64,000 bases of DNA, from NCBI GenBank assembly GCA_941918925.1, contig OW799234.1:72229043-72293042 (forward strand), given 5' to 3'. How positions within the stretch are numbered: position 1 is the first letter of the stretch; every line of letters begins with the position of its first letter. This DNA is from Phyto melanocephala (lineage: Eukaryota; Arthropoda; Insecta; Diptera; Rhinophoridae). Shown piece after piece: positions 1-11,820 of this stretch. The notes beneath the pieces were generated by a model, which saw only the letters and a list, made by a program, of their open reading frames with translations, made no database searches and was not told where the DNA came from. A program made the position numbers and the translations under genes.

Positions 1-484
1 ATAATTGGTCATTCTTATTACAGATCCTATCAGATTCTCGAGTCCACAGCCCGGAGACATTCCCCAATTCGCCCAGAAATCTGCTACCTAGCCATATCAA
101 CCTGCTATTCTGCAGTCTGGGACTTTGGTATAGAATGTGCTCAACTGTCTTCAACTCCTCCGGTTACTCGCACAGCCAGCACATATCCAACAGGTTCGAT
201 CCCATTCCCACCGCCATTCTAACTAACATACAGTGGCCCGTACTCGACCACTTCTTTTGTTTTTCTTACGCTTACATACATACATATGCATTCACACAAA
301 CACACAAGTTGGTGCCTGTAACCTAGGCACCAAAGAAAGTTCAAAAGAGATTTCAATATAATTTGTCAAATAAAAATTTCGAACGTCTGAGAGTTGACTT
401 TCGATTGCTAATTGCGAGAAACCACTCGTAAACGTAGCGAATTATTCTGACTTATTTAATTTTCGACTAGCTGTCGCCTTCCTG
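1..484. other. Unassigned sequence, less AT-rich than its surroundings
   Basis: No recognisable gene. The first 240 bases are clearly less AT-rich than most of the window, which could mean the tail of an old element or a host segment, but no reading frame is convincing. A 9-bp stem (309-317 with 325-333, TTGGTGCCT/AGGCACCAA, 7-nt loop) lies at the right side. Confidence 0.5.
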
Positions 485-613
485 GGGCCGAATTACGGCA
501 TTCGATCACGATCGAAATTTTACTCGAACGATCGAGTTCGCTGTGCTTTAGGTATAGAGATTCTAATAAGAATTTTACAATTTCGATCACGCTCAAATGC
601 CGTAATTCGGCCC
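485..613. mobile_element. 129-bp MITE, PIF/Harbinger-like (copy 1)
   Basis: Terminal inverted repeats of at least 20 bp start GGGCCGAATTACGGCATT and end with the complement. The element is flanked by CTG on both sides (482-484 and 614-616). A second copy of exactly the same length lies at 5960-6088, flanked by CAG. A 3-bp duplication of CWG/TWA type is usual for PIF/Harbinger, so that superfamily is the best assignment. There is no coding capacity. Confidence 0.8.
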
Positions 614-2143
614 CTGTTGTTTCAATGTTGCCGGTTTTTACTGAAAATCATTATTTCTTGATCTCTGCAGATAGCGTTGAGTTTAGTCGATGGAAAGAAT
701 ATCTACGTCCTTATCGTCTGTACGGGAATTTTCCATTGCTGTAGAGAAACAAAGAATTTATTTTGTAACCAAATTCGAGTTGCATTTTTCCAGTGTTGCC
801 ATATAACTTTTTTTGAAATATATAGAGTTTCAAGGTTAAAAAAAAAATAATAATAAAAAAAAAATAATAAAATAAAACTGAATCATTCAGATATTTTGCA
901 ACAAAATTATACAATTTTTATTGTTTTCGAACAAAATTTTTTCTCGAGAGGGTGGTAAAAAACTATTATTCCCTAAAACAAAAAACGATTAACTTGAAAT
1001 CCAAAGAAATGTCAACGACGGCTTCAATTATAATGACATTTTATTTATTAATTTGATCAAAGAATTAATTGTTATTTTGTGCGCTTTAATTACGGGACAC
1101 GTAATTCCTTTTAATTTGTTTTTTGTTGGCCGGCCTAATCTTATCTCTATATGTCTGTATGTACATATGCTTATTATAAAAAGTTGATTACATACTTATT
1201 TATAAATAAATATAAACTAGCACGAGATTAAGTTCTATTACTCTTTTGTTTTTTGTTGTTCAGATAAGATAAGGAAAAATAAATTCTATTTAACAACAAC
1301 AAAAATGAACAAACAAATGCGAGTATAATAATAAAAACTAATACAAAAGTATATTTGACGTTGATTTTATTGTTTTTATCAATTAATTATTTACTTAAAA
1401 GAAAAAACATGCTCAAGATAAGATTTGAACTTCAACTGACATGAGTGAGGAAGGAGGTGCTACCTTTTATACGTACATAAGTAAACAATAAATTACTAAT
1501 GTTTTGACTAGATCACCAACCAAAAAATGCTTCGTTTTTAATATTTTTTTTGTGGTTAAAATATTAAATAAAAATGTTTTGACAAGATTACAAGGTGTGT
1601 ACTAAATGTTCTAAATGAATGGTCTTTCAATTTTGCAAGATATCTGCCCTGCAGGAAATGTCGATAGTGAAACAGTGCTGATTAACTATTGACTTTATCA
1701 CCAGTACTGCTTACCACTTATACCCCCAGACAATGTTCTTTGCTGTAGACATTTACCATGTGCTGGGCATTTAGAATCCACTAGTGCGGCTCTAGAACTT
1801 AGTAGTTCTTATGAAACCATATGGCTACACTCGGATCTTGTTCATTTTAGAGAATTTAATTTTTTTCTATTTATAGAAAATGTCCTGCAGATTTAGTACA
1901 GCATTCGGTAAATATTTTATAATTAGTGTTAGTTGAAATTAACTTTTAGAAGCCAGATTTTTACTTAAATAAAACTTCCATTGAACATCAGTTTAATAAA
2001 TCCTGTATTATGTATAAACCTTAGTTTGTTTCTGTGCATACGGCAGTATATTTTTAAATTATTACAAAATGATTAAATTTAACACATTTAAAAAAAAAAT
2101 GATAAAAAAATTTTTAATTTTAAACTATTCATCAAGCCTTTTT
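614..2143. other. AT-rich stretch, mostly unassigned
   Basis: Long A and T runs with no gene. From about 1647 the sequence CCCTGCAGGAAATGTC followed by AGTG resembles the right terminus, inverted, of the small TA-flanked MITE at 36755-36936. It may be a degenerate member of that family extending to about 1830, but its other end is not clear. Confidence 0.4.
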
Positions 2144-2238
2144 AAACCCTTCACACGACAGTTTGAAAGGTTGTATTTAGGTTTCTCTTTTCGTGTGGAA
2201 TTTCTACAATATTCACTTGCGACTCTATAATGCATATA

Positions 2239-2964
2239 CAGGGTGGACCAAAAGTACCGCGCCTGCATGTAAAAATTGAATAACTTTTTTGTTTATTATT
2301 ATTTTCTATTAAATTTTTTTTTTTTATTATAATATTATCTTTGTATGACCTAAATTTTAATTATGAAAAATAATGTCAGAGATATGACCACCATTTTCAT
2401 CGATGCACAATTGGGCTCTTAAACAGGCGTTTTGCATAACTGCACGCCAGGTTTCAGGCTCTATTGCCCTAATCTCAGCTTCAATGTTGTTCTTTAGCTG
2501 CTCTATAGTTTGAGGCTTGTTTACATACACTCGTTCTTTGAGATAACCCCATAGAAAATAATCAGGGGCAGTTAAATCCGGTGAACGTGCTGGCCAATTA
2601 AATTCTGAATTTTTCGAGATAATTCGGTCGTCAAAAATTTCATTTAAAAGCGTCATTGTGGCACAGGCCGTGTATGCTGTTGCTCCATCCTGCTGAAACC
2701 ACTTGTTGGCTGCCTCAGGGTGTACAAAATTATAAAGCATAGCGCGATATCTGTCCCCATTCACCGTTACTGTATTACCAACTTCATCCTCGAAGAACGA
2801 TTAAAAGTAAAATTCTATCACTTTTGTTCGTTGCTCAGTCGTTAAATTTTGCATGGTGGTGTAACACGAATCTATGAATAAAATCTAAAAAAAAAAATAA
2901 AAATATTAATAAACAAAAAAGTTATTCAATTTTTACACGCAGGCGTGACTTTTGGTCCACCCTG
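2239..2964 (-). mobile_element. Deleted DD41D mariner/IS630-type transposon with intact ends
   Basis: The inverted repeats are long and nearly perfect (CAGGGTGGACCAAAAGT at left, its complement at right, both continuing into TTTTTACA..AATAACTTTTTTGTTT). TA flanks both ends (2237-2238, 2965-2966). At 726 bp it is well below the usual size of about 1.2-1.3 kb and has lost the middle of the transposase gene. It sits inside an old DINE copy, so it is younger than that copy. Confidence 0.92.
2357..2854 (-). pseudogene. Transposase relic, DD41D mariner/IS630 type
   Basis: Reading from 2854 downwards, a start codon opens MQNLTTEQRTKVIEFY, the beginning of the N-terminal helix-turn-helix domain. After one in-frame TAA the frame continues as FFEDEVGNTVTVNGDRYRAM and the C-terminal half of the catalytic domain. 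The second catalytic Asp is in WFQQDGA and the third in DLTAPDYFLWGY, separated by 41 residues. The first catalytic Asp and most of the DNA-binding region are deleted. The C-terminus (HISDIIFHN) is the natural end of the family. No active transposase can be made, but the intact ends could have been mobilised by a full-length relative. Confidence 0.9.
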
Positions 2965-3945
2965 TATTTTCTAAAAGCTAATCCTTTTGTTCGTCTGTAT
3001 GTGTAAATCAACTTATTTAAGCCCCCCCGACATCGCCAAGACCCGTGCAAGTTATCAAAATATTAAAAATATTCGGGAGCATATTGGTATTGGAAATCAG
3101 CATAATCCCCCCATAACTATCTGAGATATGAGCAAATAAACACGACTGCCTCTGTTTTTCGTTTTAATTTTTTTACCACAAAAATTAAAATTTTACGGCC
3201 CTAGGATAATTTATAGACACGGTTGTTGTTATTTGTACATTTGGTATGGCAAATGGTCATTAATCGGCAAAGTTATAGGCAAAAATTATTTGAACAAAAA
3301 ATATATATATTTTTTTAAATATCCAAAATTTTTAAACTCCTAAAAATTTTTTTTACAATCTTAAGATACCAACTAATAAGTCGTAATCTCAGAAATTATT
3401 TCTAAGAAAAACTAACAAATCGGTTTGAAAGCAACTGAGATATAAGCACAAAAGTACAACTGCTTCGGTGTTATTTTCTAAAATTAACAAAAGAAAATAG
3501 ATATTTTTCAGTTTCTATATAACCAAGAGAGCCAATAGGGGGAACAAATGAAATCGCTTGAGTATTAAAATATAGTTAGCTAAGAAAATAAAAATATTTA
3601 AGATGGCGTCCTACATTAAATGGCGTATATATGAGTCAAATAAAGTAGTTACGATTTTGTCCCCTTTAACCTCCACAATATTGGTATCAAAAAAAAAGCG
3701 CTTGACCAGTGCAATGTAGTAAACTAGAAAAAGGGTAAAATCCAAGATGGCGTCTGAAACAAAATGGAGGAATGAATTTTTTTAACCCCAACAATATGGG
3801 TATCAAATGAAAGGGCTTGACTAGTAGAATACAGTGAACTACCTAAAAATTCAAAATCAAAGTCGGCAGCGGAAATAATAAAGAAAATGGCGTATTGAAT
3901 GATAACTAAAGTCTAGGCTAAGCTACAATGTGGCTAAGCTAATTT

Positions 3946-4998
3946 TATTTTTTTTTTATTTTTTTTATTTTCAATCCTAGAAGCTATTATGGATATTTTT
4001 TATTCAAGTTTATGCCAGTATGTACATATGTTTGCATGCATGTACATACATACAAACATATATACATACAAACAAACAAACATACATACATACATACATA
4101 CATACATACAAACATAAATGTGTATATTAAACCATTAGTTATAAAGCGCCAACAAATAATTATTATTAATATCTAAATTATTTCTTAAAAACACAATATT
4201 TTAAACCCGTATCTGGCATTTATTTATAACGGTATGCAAACAAATAGCAAAAAAAAACATTTTTTTCTTATTATGCAAATTAAAATGCTAATCTTTTTGT
4301 TGGTTTTTTTTTTTTTTTAATAGACTAGACATGTGATGTTGATGATGAGCCAGTCATACGTGATATTTTTTTTTAAATAAACTACAATTTATATTTATTT
4401 TTTTCTATTATAATAAACAAATTATGGTGTTTCTTTTATATAAATATTCATTAGGTTTATGTGTTCACTGAGTAGCCGTCTTTAAGCCAATGAACTATTT
4501 TTAATTAGAAGTGATTTGAATAGACTAAAATGCACAAATATTTACACAATTTTATCTAGATCTATCTCTGTTAGATTTAAGAGTCTTTTTTCTTCATAAT
4601 TATGCAAATATATATTTAAATGATGATAAGTGAAACAAACACAATTATAAAAGTTTCAGTTATAAAATCTAAATTTTGAAATTTATATAATTTTTATTTT
4701 TTTGTTCAATTTATAAAATCAAACATTGATAAATCTGTGGTTGTCATGGGCAACCACACGTCTGTCTTAAAATCAAATTTTACAGAAGACCCACAAAACT
4801 GTTTTATATAAAACTACTGGTTAGGTATTGAACTTTTTTTAACCATTCATGTAGTTCTTACAATTTTCTTATAACAATTCCAGACAAATATCCTTTTAAA
4901 ATTAGATCATAGCGAAGACTAAAATAAACCAAGTGGTACGAAAACTAAAAGTGGTTGCAGATAAAGCAGCGTATGTCAACTTAGGTTGTACACAAGTA
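3946..4998. other. AT-rich stretch with a (CATA)n microsatellite
   Basis: No gene seen. An interrupted CATA/CAAA tract covers about 4020-4120. The rest is A/T-run DNA without recognised ends. Confidence 0.55.
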
Positions 4999-5924
4999 AA
5001 GGGTGATTTTTAAGCTATTATCTTTATGGCAACACTGGTTTGAACAGCTGACGCACGTTTTGTGTTTTGTTTCACTGTCAAACATCTTCAGTTTGGTCTA
5101 TAATTTAACCATGAATCGTCTTACAAACGAACAACGCTTGCAAATTATTGAATTTTATTATCAAAATGCGTGCTCTGCTAAGAAAGTTCATCGCGCGTTT
5201 CTTATCGAAAAATTGTGTTCAGCGACGAAGCTCATTTTTGGCTCAATAGGTACGTTTTAATAAGCAGAATTGTCGACTTTGGAGTGAAGATCAGCCAGAA
5301 GCATTGCAAGAGCAATCCAGAAAATTTACAGTTTGGGCTGGTGGCATCATTGGACCGTACTTCTTCAAAGATGATGCGAATCGTAACGTAACTGTGAATG
5401 GTGAGCGTTACCGTGAGATGATATCCAACTTTTTTTTGTCCAAAATGCAAGAGCTTGACTTGCATGACATGTGGTTTTAACAAGACGGTTCCACATGCCA
5501 CACAGCACGCTTAACAATGGACTTATTGAGAGGCGAGTTCGGTGAAAATTTTATTTTCACGTTCGGGACCGGTCAATTGGCCGCCTAGATCGTGCGATTT
5601 AACGCCTTTAGACTATTTAGACTGTGGGGCTATGTTAAAGCTCATGTCTATACAGACATGCCCGCTTCAATTGACGCATTGGAAGACAACATTGAAGCAT
5701 TTATTCATGAGATACCGGCCGAAATGTTGGAAAGAGTATGCCAAAATTGGACTAAGCGGATGGACCATTTGAGGCACAGTCACGGTCAACATTTGCATGA
5801 AATAATCTTCAAACATTAAATTATATGGACCGTACTATCGATTCAAATAAAGGTTTCATGAATTTTTCTGAACTTTATGTGTTTTTTTTTTAAACTTTCC
5901 TATAGCTCTTAAAAAATCACCCAA
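4999..5924 (+). mobile_element. rosa-like DD41D mariner, deletion derivative (copy A)
   Basis: The left end AAGGGTGATTTTTAAGCTA and the inverted right end (TAGCTCTTAAAAAATCACCC) are flanked by TA at 4997-4998 and 5925-5926. The length of about 926 bp is short for a mariner. The copy at 41378-42308 has the same internal deletion junction and the same downstream frameshift, so both descend from one defective master. A related minus-strand copy is at 17821-18760. Confidence 0.9.
5111..5819 (+). pseudogene. Transposase relic, rosa-like DD41D
   Basis: The start codon at 5111 opens MNRLTNEQRLQIIEFYYQNA, the first helices of the DNA-binding domain. About 35 codons in, an internal deletion joins this out of frame to YRKIVFSDEAHFWLN, which holds the first catalytic Asp. 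Further damage includes a short deletion near 5310, a stop in place of the Gln codon in WFQQD near 5479, and a one-base insertion near 5555 that shifts frame before the RSGPVNWPPRSCDLTPLDY block with the third Asp. The last segment (RMDHLRHSHGQHLHEIIFKH) reaches the natural C-terminus at 5816. Not functional. Confidence 0.88.
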
Positions 5925-5959
5925 TACTCATAGGTTTTAGTAAACTGAAAAATAATCAG

Positions 5960-6088
5960 GGGCCGAATTACGGCATTCGATATCGATCGAAATTATACTC
6001 GAACGATCGAGTTCGCTGTGCTTTAGGTATAGAGATTCTAATAAGAATTTTCAAATTTCGATCACGTTCGAATGCCGTAATTCGGCCC
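5960..6088. mobile_element. 129-bp MITE, PIF/Harbinger-like (copy 2)
   Basis: Same length and nearly the same sequence as 485-613, with GGGCCGAATTACGGC termini. It is flanked by CAG on both sides (5957-5959, 6089-6091). The internal GATCGA-rich symmetry gives a long hairpin. Confidence 0.82.
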
Positions 6089-6225
6089 CAGAAAATAATT
6101 CTCAAATGTGTTTAGAAATAAAAACGTGTTTAGAAATAACAACGTCTAAAAAAAAAATAAATAAATAATTTGCCTTAAGCAAACGTAAGTCATCATACGG
6201 CGTTAGTGATGAACTCATTTTGGAT

Positions 6226-6518
6226 ATATGTGACCTTCTCCGAGAAAAGGGATCTAGAGTTTGACAATGAAGTTGTGAGAAAAACGCATTTAAAGTTTGT
6301 TTCATAACACATTATCACTGTGAACACACCTTCACTTGATTCTTAAGCAGCAACCAGTGACCGACGCAACAACGTTTTTTTTTGGGTAAATTAATTTTTA
6401 TCAGAAATCTAACTCATTTCATCTTATTCTACACCCTTTAAGGTACCAGAATTCACTCTTAGGCCCAAACCCGGTATTTCGACACACTAGGTACCTTTTC
6501 TCGGAGAAGGTCACATAT
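6226..6518. mobile_element. MITE with 27-bp inverted ends
   Basis: The left end ATATATGTGACCTTCTCC..GAGAAAAGG at 6226-6252 is mirrored at about 6492-6518. The length is about 293 bp. TA-type flanks are possible but cannot be separated from the ATAT ends. There is no transposase. Superfamily not assigned. Confidence 0.7.
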
Positions 6519-7250
6519 ATACAAATTACGTTGTTGTTTCATTAAAAAATCTTATTTAAGAAATTATTACAACCAGCGTTTTGAAATCACGCAATATAGT
6601 ATTTGTGACTCAAAATCGTCTTTTCTTCTTTTTTTTTGGTTTTCAATAATTTTTTTGAACCTAATGAGGGCTTAGGGTGTTGTAAAAGGGGTGATGCTGG
6701 GATGTTATTGACGGGATAGTAAGGGATGTTGGCACAATGATATGGACTAAAGACTTTCGGAAATTTTTTTGTGATTGGTTATCTTAGTTATCTGGCCTTT
6801 AAGATGGTTCATGGCTGCTGGTGCATGCATCACAGAAGGGGAGGGTTAAGGCCATACCAAAGAGGGACGGCAAGACTCATAAACTTTTCGACAACCGGAC
6901 AAAGACAGAGACTATACGTTTATATTCCTGAATTTTTTTATTTTATTTATTTATTTTTTTTTTCTTTGACACGAGAAGTTTTGTTAGAGTTCTGTGAATA
7001 TGTTCGAGGTGTAACGTAGTCCCTAAACTGACGAGCAATACCGGGATAATTCCACCGTGTCACCCACCAATTATCAGCATATTCTTCGCAAAATAAAACT
7101 ATAACAGAAATTACAGTGATTTTACATTTAATCCGATGTTACTGTTGACATAACCGTTACCATATTTAAAGAAAATTTAGAGCAAAAAAGAAGAATTCAA
7201 TTTAAAAATCAATATAAAACTATAAAAAAAATAAAAAATATAAATAACTA
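6519..7250. other. Unassigned stretch
   Basis: 6690-7090 is less AT-rich than its flanks, with no recognisable protein or element ends. The rest is AT-rich. Nothing can be named here. Confidence 0.4.
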
Positions 7251-7745
7251 GCCAAACCAGGCGCGCGTTGCTACGCCCCTTAATGAATCAAAATGCATGC
7301 TGAATTTTAATTGAATATCAAGTGCAAAAACCTAAAAATTATATTTTTTTATGGGCGTGGCCCTTCCCACTTTTCTAATCACGAAATTATATAGTCATGA
7401 CAGCCCAATATGTGTGCAAATTTTCAGAAAAATCCGTCCAGCGCAAGTACCTCAAAATTAAAATTTTTTATGGGCGTGGCCCCGCCCACTTTTCTAATCA
7501 CGAAATTATTTAGTCATGAGAGCTCGATATGTGTGCAAAGTTTCAGAAAAATCGGTCATGTGCAAGTAGCTAAAACTGATACTAATTTTTATGGGCGTGG
7601 CCCCGCCCACTTTTTTCCACCCATAAACACTCCCTGGTATGTGTACAACAACTTACCAAAGTTTGAGCCCGATCGGTTTTACAGTTTCGGAGTCTATAGC
7701 TAACACACACACACACACACAGAGTTTCACTTTTATATATATAGA
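7251..7745 (-). repeat. Interspersed repeat with GGGCGTGGCC modules (copy 1)
   Basis: The left end GGCGCGCGTTGCTACGC is shared with the copy at 30531. Inside are about three modules of roughly 120 bp with ATGGGCGTGGCCCCGCCCAC and TATGTGTGCAAA.TTTCAGAAAAATC. The right end runs through TTTCGGAGTCTATAGCTAAC, a (CA)n tract and TTTCACTTTTATATATATA. Read on the minus strand, a TATATATAAAAGTGAAAC start followed by a microsatellite and a 3' GCGTAGCAACGCGCGC-type end is reminiscent of non-autonomous Helitrons, but this is an inference. Confidence 0.7.
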
Positions 7746-8716
7746 TATGTATGTCCGTTGTATATACATACATACATACGTATGACTTTTTTTTAAATTC
7801 ATTTTCATTTCATTACAACGCAACGCTATAATAAATGGACGTAGTTGCATTTTAAAATATAATGGTTTCATTTCGTTAAGTGATGCTTTTGGCAACTATT
7901 CAAAAAGAAGAAATAACACAAAAAAAAAATAGTTTAAAAACATAATAAATTTACAAAAGATGCGTTTTGTTTAAAAATATTAAAAGAAAAAATCGTCAGA
8001 AATTGCTGCCAAAAAGAAAAATATACTATTTATATGTGTATAAAAAATTATAATTTTAACAAAAACTAGACAAATTGCATAAAACAAAAATTCATTTAAT
8101 AAATTTGTGGGCTAAAAATGTTCGTAATTTGCACACTAATTACTTGAATAAAAATTTGTACCCGAACAAATTGTTTTTTTTTAATGCCAAGTTTTAATTT
8201 TCTTATTTAACGGTAAGATTTTTAATTTCGTTGTTTAAAAGTTTCTATTAAATATTTGGTTTTATTTAAAAAATTAATGAAAAATTTTCGTAAAAAATTA
8301 ATACATCAAGTTAGGCATAAACGTCTTAAGTCTAAATTAATTAAGTAAAAATACCTACCAAAGAAAATATGAATTTTCCTGAATTCCAGGTAGTTGTTGC
8401 TATCAAACAGAAAAGAGAAAACAATTTGATAAAACACAATCAATAATTAAATTGCGATATTTTGATCTAACCTTTTGCCGAACGCCAGAAAATTAGTATT
8501 TAATTATGTATTAAATTTGTATTCATATTTTTGTAAGACAAGCAGGTATATAGATAGATAGCTCAGGCTTCAACTAGATTTTTATGCAAATACTAGACAT
8601 GTCTAAGAATTTTGTTTTGTCTTTATCCAGAGCTTTTTATTTAAACATAATCAGTAAATTATTGTGGTTTCGTGAATAAATTAATTTAATAACAATAATT
8701 TTCCAAGTAATTAATA
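7746..8716. other. AT-rich stretch, nothing recognised
   Basis: A/T runs and a few GTAT units near 7746-7775. No coding or element ends seen. Confidence 0.5.
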
Positions 8717-9507
8717 AAAACAAGTAAGAGCGCTATATTCGGCCATGACGAATCTTATATACCCTTCACAACGTGTAGTTATGCAATAACAGTAGTTTGT
8801 ATCACCATTCATCCCATATGAAATACGTACATACATATAAAAACATACATAAACATTGTAAAATTATAAATTCACGTATGTATGTTAAAAAAAAAAAAAA
8901 TTAAAAAAAAAATTTTTTAAAAAAATTAAAAAAAAAAGTTAAAAAAAAAATTTAAAAAAAAATTATTAAGATATAAATAATTAATATAAAACAAAAAAAA
9001 AATAAAAAAAAATTAAAAAAAAATAATAAAAATATAAATAATACACATATTAAATAAAAAATAAAAAAAAAATTTAAAAAAAATTAAAAAAAATTTTTTT
9101 TTGGCTCAGCTGGGATTCGATGCCACGTTTTCTCTAACCAGTATACACGTTTGTATGTATGTATGTTGTTGTTGTAATGTTTTTTTTGTGAAAAAAAATC
9201 GAGGTGGTCGTGGGTTTTTACTCATATCTCAGTTGTTTATGTACCGATGTTTCTGATTTTCAATACCGATCTACTCCCGAATATTTCTGATATTTTAATA
9301 CCTTACTCGGGTCCAACCTATGTCGGGGGGTTTCAAAAAGTTGATTTCAACATACACACGGACAGACTGACAGAGCTTAATCGACTCACCTATTCATAAG
9401 CTTTCAGAAAATATATACTTTATGGGGTCGGAAATGAAAATTGTAGAAATTTCACACGGAATGACAAACCTAAATATACCCTCTTTCACTGTGTGAAGGG
9501 TATAAAA
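8717..9507 (-). mobile_element. DINE-1/Helentron-like element (copy 1)
   Basis: Reading on the minus strand, the 5' end at 9507 is TTTTATACCCTTCACACAGTG. It is followed by TTTCCGACCCCATAAAGTATA, TCGATTAAGCTCTGTCAGTC, TTTTTGAAACCCCCCGAC and GAGCCAAAAAAAA. A low-complexity A/T core occupies 8889-9098. The 3' end at 8717 has the hairpin TTCG(T)C..GGCCGAA and GCGCTCTTACTTGTTTT. It is non-autonomous. The match to Drosophila DINE-1/INE-1 (CCGACCCCATAAAGTATATA, hairpin, CTTGTTTT end) is from family knowledge. Confidence 0.88.
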
Positions 9508-10119
9508 ATATCGCTAATCAAACACTAAGTCTATCAATGCTTTATAAAAAGTTAATAACAAAAAAATGTGTATATATAGTATCTATTAATTAAATTTAAA
9601 AAATTATTAATAATAAAAAAAATATTATAAATAGAAAACTATTAATAATAAAAAGTTATTAACAATAAAAAAAAACAATAAATTTTACTGTAAATAATTT
9701 TTATTTAGGCTCAAGATCATTTATTGTATTATTTTAATTTTCTTAAAACATTTTCTAACTGAAATTGAATTGTCATCATTTAAGAATCTTGAAAAACTAT
9801 TCCGATATTAGCCGAGTGGAATGCATTTTCGAAACCACCTACAATTTCATCATCAGCACTCTTTATCAGTAAACTCATATGTAATTTGAAATTGTATTTA
9901 TGTTACAATTTAATGAAATTATAATTAGGGAATCAAAAATAGTACGTATTTTAAGTTTTTTCTCTTTCTCTCTCTTATCAAATGACATTTCTTACATGTT
10001 CATATTTATTTATATTCGTAATACATTTTTGTTGTGATTTAAATAAAATTTAATATATAAAAAGCAATTATAATAACTATAAAAAATTAAAAATGATAAA
10101 ATTTAATAATAAAATTATA
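9508..10119. other. AT-rich stretch, nothing recognised
   Basis: Long A/T runs with scattered TCTC tracts near 9960. No gene or element end seen. Confidence 0.5.
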
Positions 10120-10526
10120 AAGGGTCCGCCATCTAACGTTTTTTTTTAACTAGTGCTTATTTCGTGAATGGTAAAACTTAGCTCATGTCTGATTTGACAG
10201 ATAAATTGTTTTGTCCTTCCGCTGAACGAATATGGTTGTGTATACGCTTCAACAACACTGGAAAATATTGCGACATTACTTTGGACGATTTTGCATAATT
10301 GACGTAATTGTGCCATTTTTCTTCCAAAATGAGCAACGAGTGGCCGTAGTCAATGGCGATCGTTATCGGGCCATGTTGAACGAATTTTTGTTTACAAAAT
10401 TTGAAGAGGAGGATATTGGCTACATTTGGTTTCAACAGGACGGCGCTACGTGCCACACAGCCGAAGCTACACTTTTTTTATTTTATAGCATTTTCAAAAA
10501 AAAAATAAAGTTATTGGCGGACCCTT
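10120..10526 (+). mobile_element. 407-bp DD41D mariner deletion derivative
   Basis: Inverted ends AAGGGTCCGCCA.. and ..TGGCGGACCCTT are flanked by TA (10118-10119, 10527-10528). A fragment of transposase frame (10232 onward) reads VNGDRYRAMLNEFLF and WFQQDGATCHTAEATL, which contains the second catalytic Asp, before the 3' deletion joins it to the terminal sequence. The first and third Asp are gone. It lies at the left edge of a nearly G/C-free block. Confidence 0.85.
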
Positions 10527-11820
10527 TATAATAATAAGAAACAAAATAAAAATTAATGGTCAAAAAATTAATAATGTAATAAAAAAATAAATATTAAAAA
10601 ATTAAATGTTAAAAAAATTAATGTTAAAAAAAATAATAAAAAAAATAAATATTAAAAAAATAAATATTAAAAAAATTAATATTAAAAAAATTAATACTAA
10701 AAAAAATTAATTAAAAAAAAAATAAGTATTAAAAAATAAATACAAAAAAAAAAAAATAAATATTAAAAGAATAAATATTAAAAAAGTAAATATTAAAAAA
10801 ATTAATATTAAAAAAATTAATATTAAAAAAAAATAAATATTAAAATTAATATAATAAATATTAAAAATAATAAAATAAATATGTATTGAAATTAATAAAA
10901 TAAATATAAAAATAAGTAAATTATTAAAATTAATGAAATATATAAAATAAATAACATAAATTTAACAATTAATAAAATATATAAAAATATTAGTAAAATA
11001 TTAAAATCAATAAAATAAATATAAAAATGATTAAAATAAATATTAAAATCAATAAAATAAATTTTAAAATTAATAAAATAATTAAAAAACTAATATAATA
11101 TATAAAATAAAAGAAAATTAACAAGAACAAATATTAAAAATTAATATCAAACAATTAATAATAAAAAATAAATAATAAAAAATTAATAATAAAAAAGATT
11201 TAAAATAAATATAATTAATTAAAAACGATTTCAAATAAATAAAATTAAAAATAAAAAAAGATTTAAAATAAATAAAATTAATAATAAAAAGATTTAAAAT
11301 AAATAAAATTAATAATAAAAAGATTTAAAATAAATAAAACTAATAACAAAAAAATTAACAGCAAAAATGATTAATAATAAAAACAAATGAATTGAAAAAA
11401 TTATTAATATAAAAAATTAAAAAAAATATTAATATAAAAAATAAAAAAAATATTAATATGTATAAAAATAAAAAAAAATATATATTAATATAACAAATAA
11501 AAAAAAAATTATTAATAAAAAAATTAAAAAAAAAAAAAAAATAAAAAAAAAAAAAAAATAATTATGTATAATACAAAAATCATGTATAATAAAAAACTAG
11601 GCATAATAAAAAAAAGTATGTAAAGAAACAAAAAAAAAATAATAATTAGGTATTTATAATAACAAAAATATGTAATAATTATAAAAAAAAAATAATAAAA
11701 TAACAACAAAAAAAAATAACTGCATGATAACAATATATAAAATAATAATAAAAAATATAAAAAAGGCAATAATACAAAAATAATTTTAAAAATTGATGAC
11801 ATAAAAAATAATTAAAAAAG
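10527..11820. repeat. Near G/C-free low-complexity block
   Basis: About 1.3 kb built from AATAAATATTAAAAA- and AAATTAATAATAAAAA-like words with very few G or C. A period of about 31 bp (GATTTAAAATAAATAAAA..) repeats at about 11190-11345. Strong A-over-T bias on the + strand. Apparent reading frames here are products of the composition. Confidence 0.85.

Larger units (their letters stand above)
2144..3945 (+). mobile_element. Old DINE-1/Helentron-like copy, split by a DD41D element
   Basis: It starts with the ACCCTTCACAC-type 5' end, continues through the first-person-diagnostic blocks of the family (fly Helentron core: GTGTGGAATTTCTACAAT, then TTTTCTAAAAGCT, TTCGGGAGCATATTGG, CTGAGATATGAGC). 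The core sequence is interrupted at a TA by the element at 2239-2964. After 3180 it follows the old subfamily seen at 22.0, 36, 37.8 and 49.5 kb, with AAATGG/GGCGTCTGA motifs. The 3' hairpin end is missing, so the right limit is approximate. Confidence 0.7.

Noticed and set aside
1780..1815. Resemblance of CACTAGTGCGGCTCTAGAACT to a cloning-vector polylinker
   Set aside because: The match is short and broken, with no further vector sequence, and the neighbourhood is normal fly repeat DNA. Contamination is not supported.
11524..11802. 92-codon frame on the minus strand
   Set aside because: Phe/Ile/Leu/Tyr-only translation of an A-rich low-complexity block; a composition artefact.
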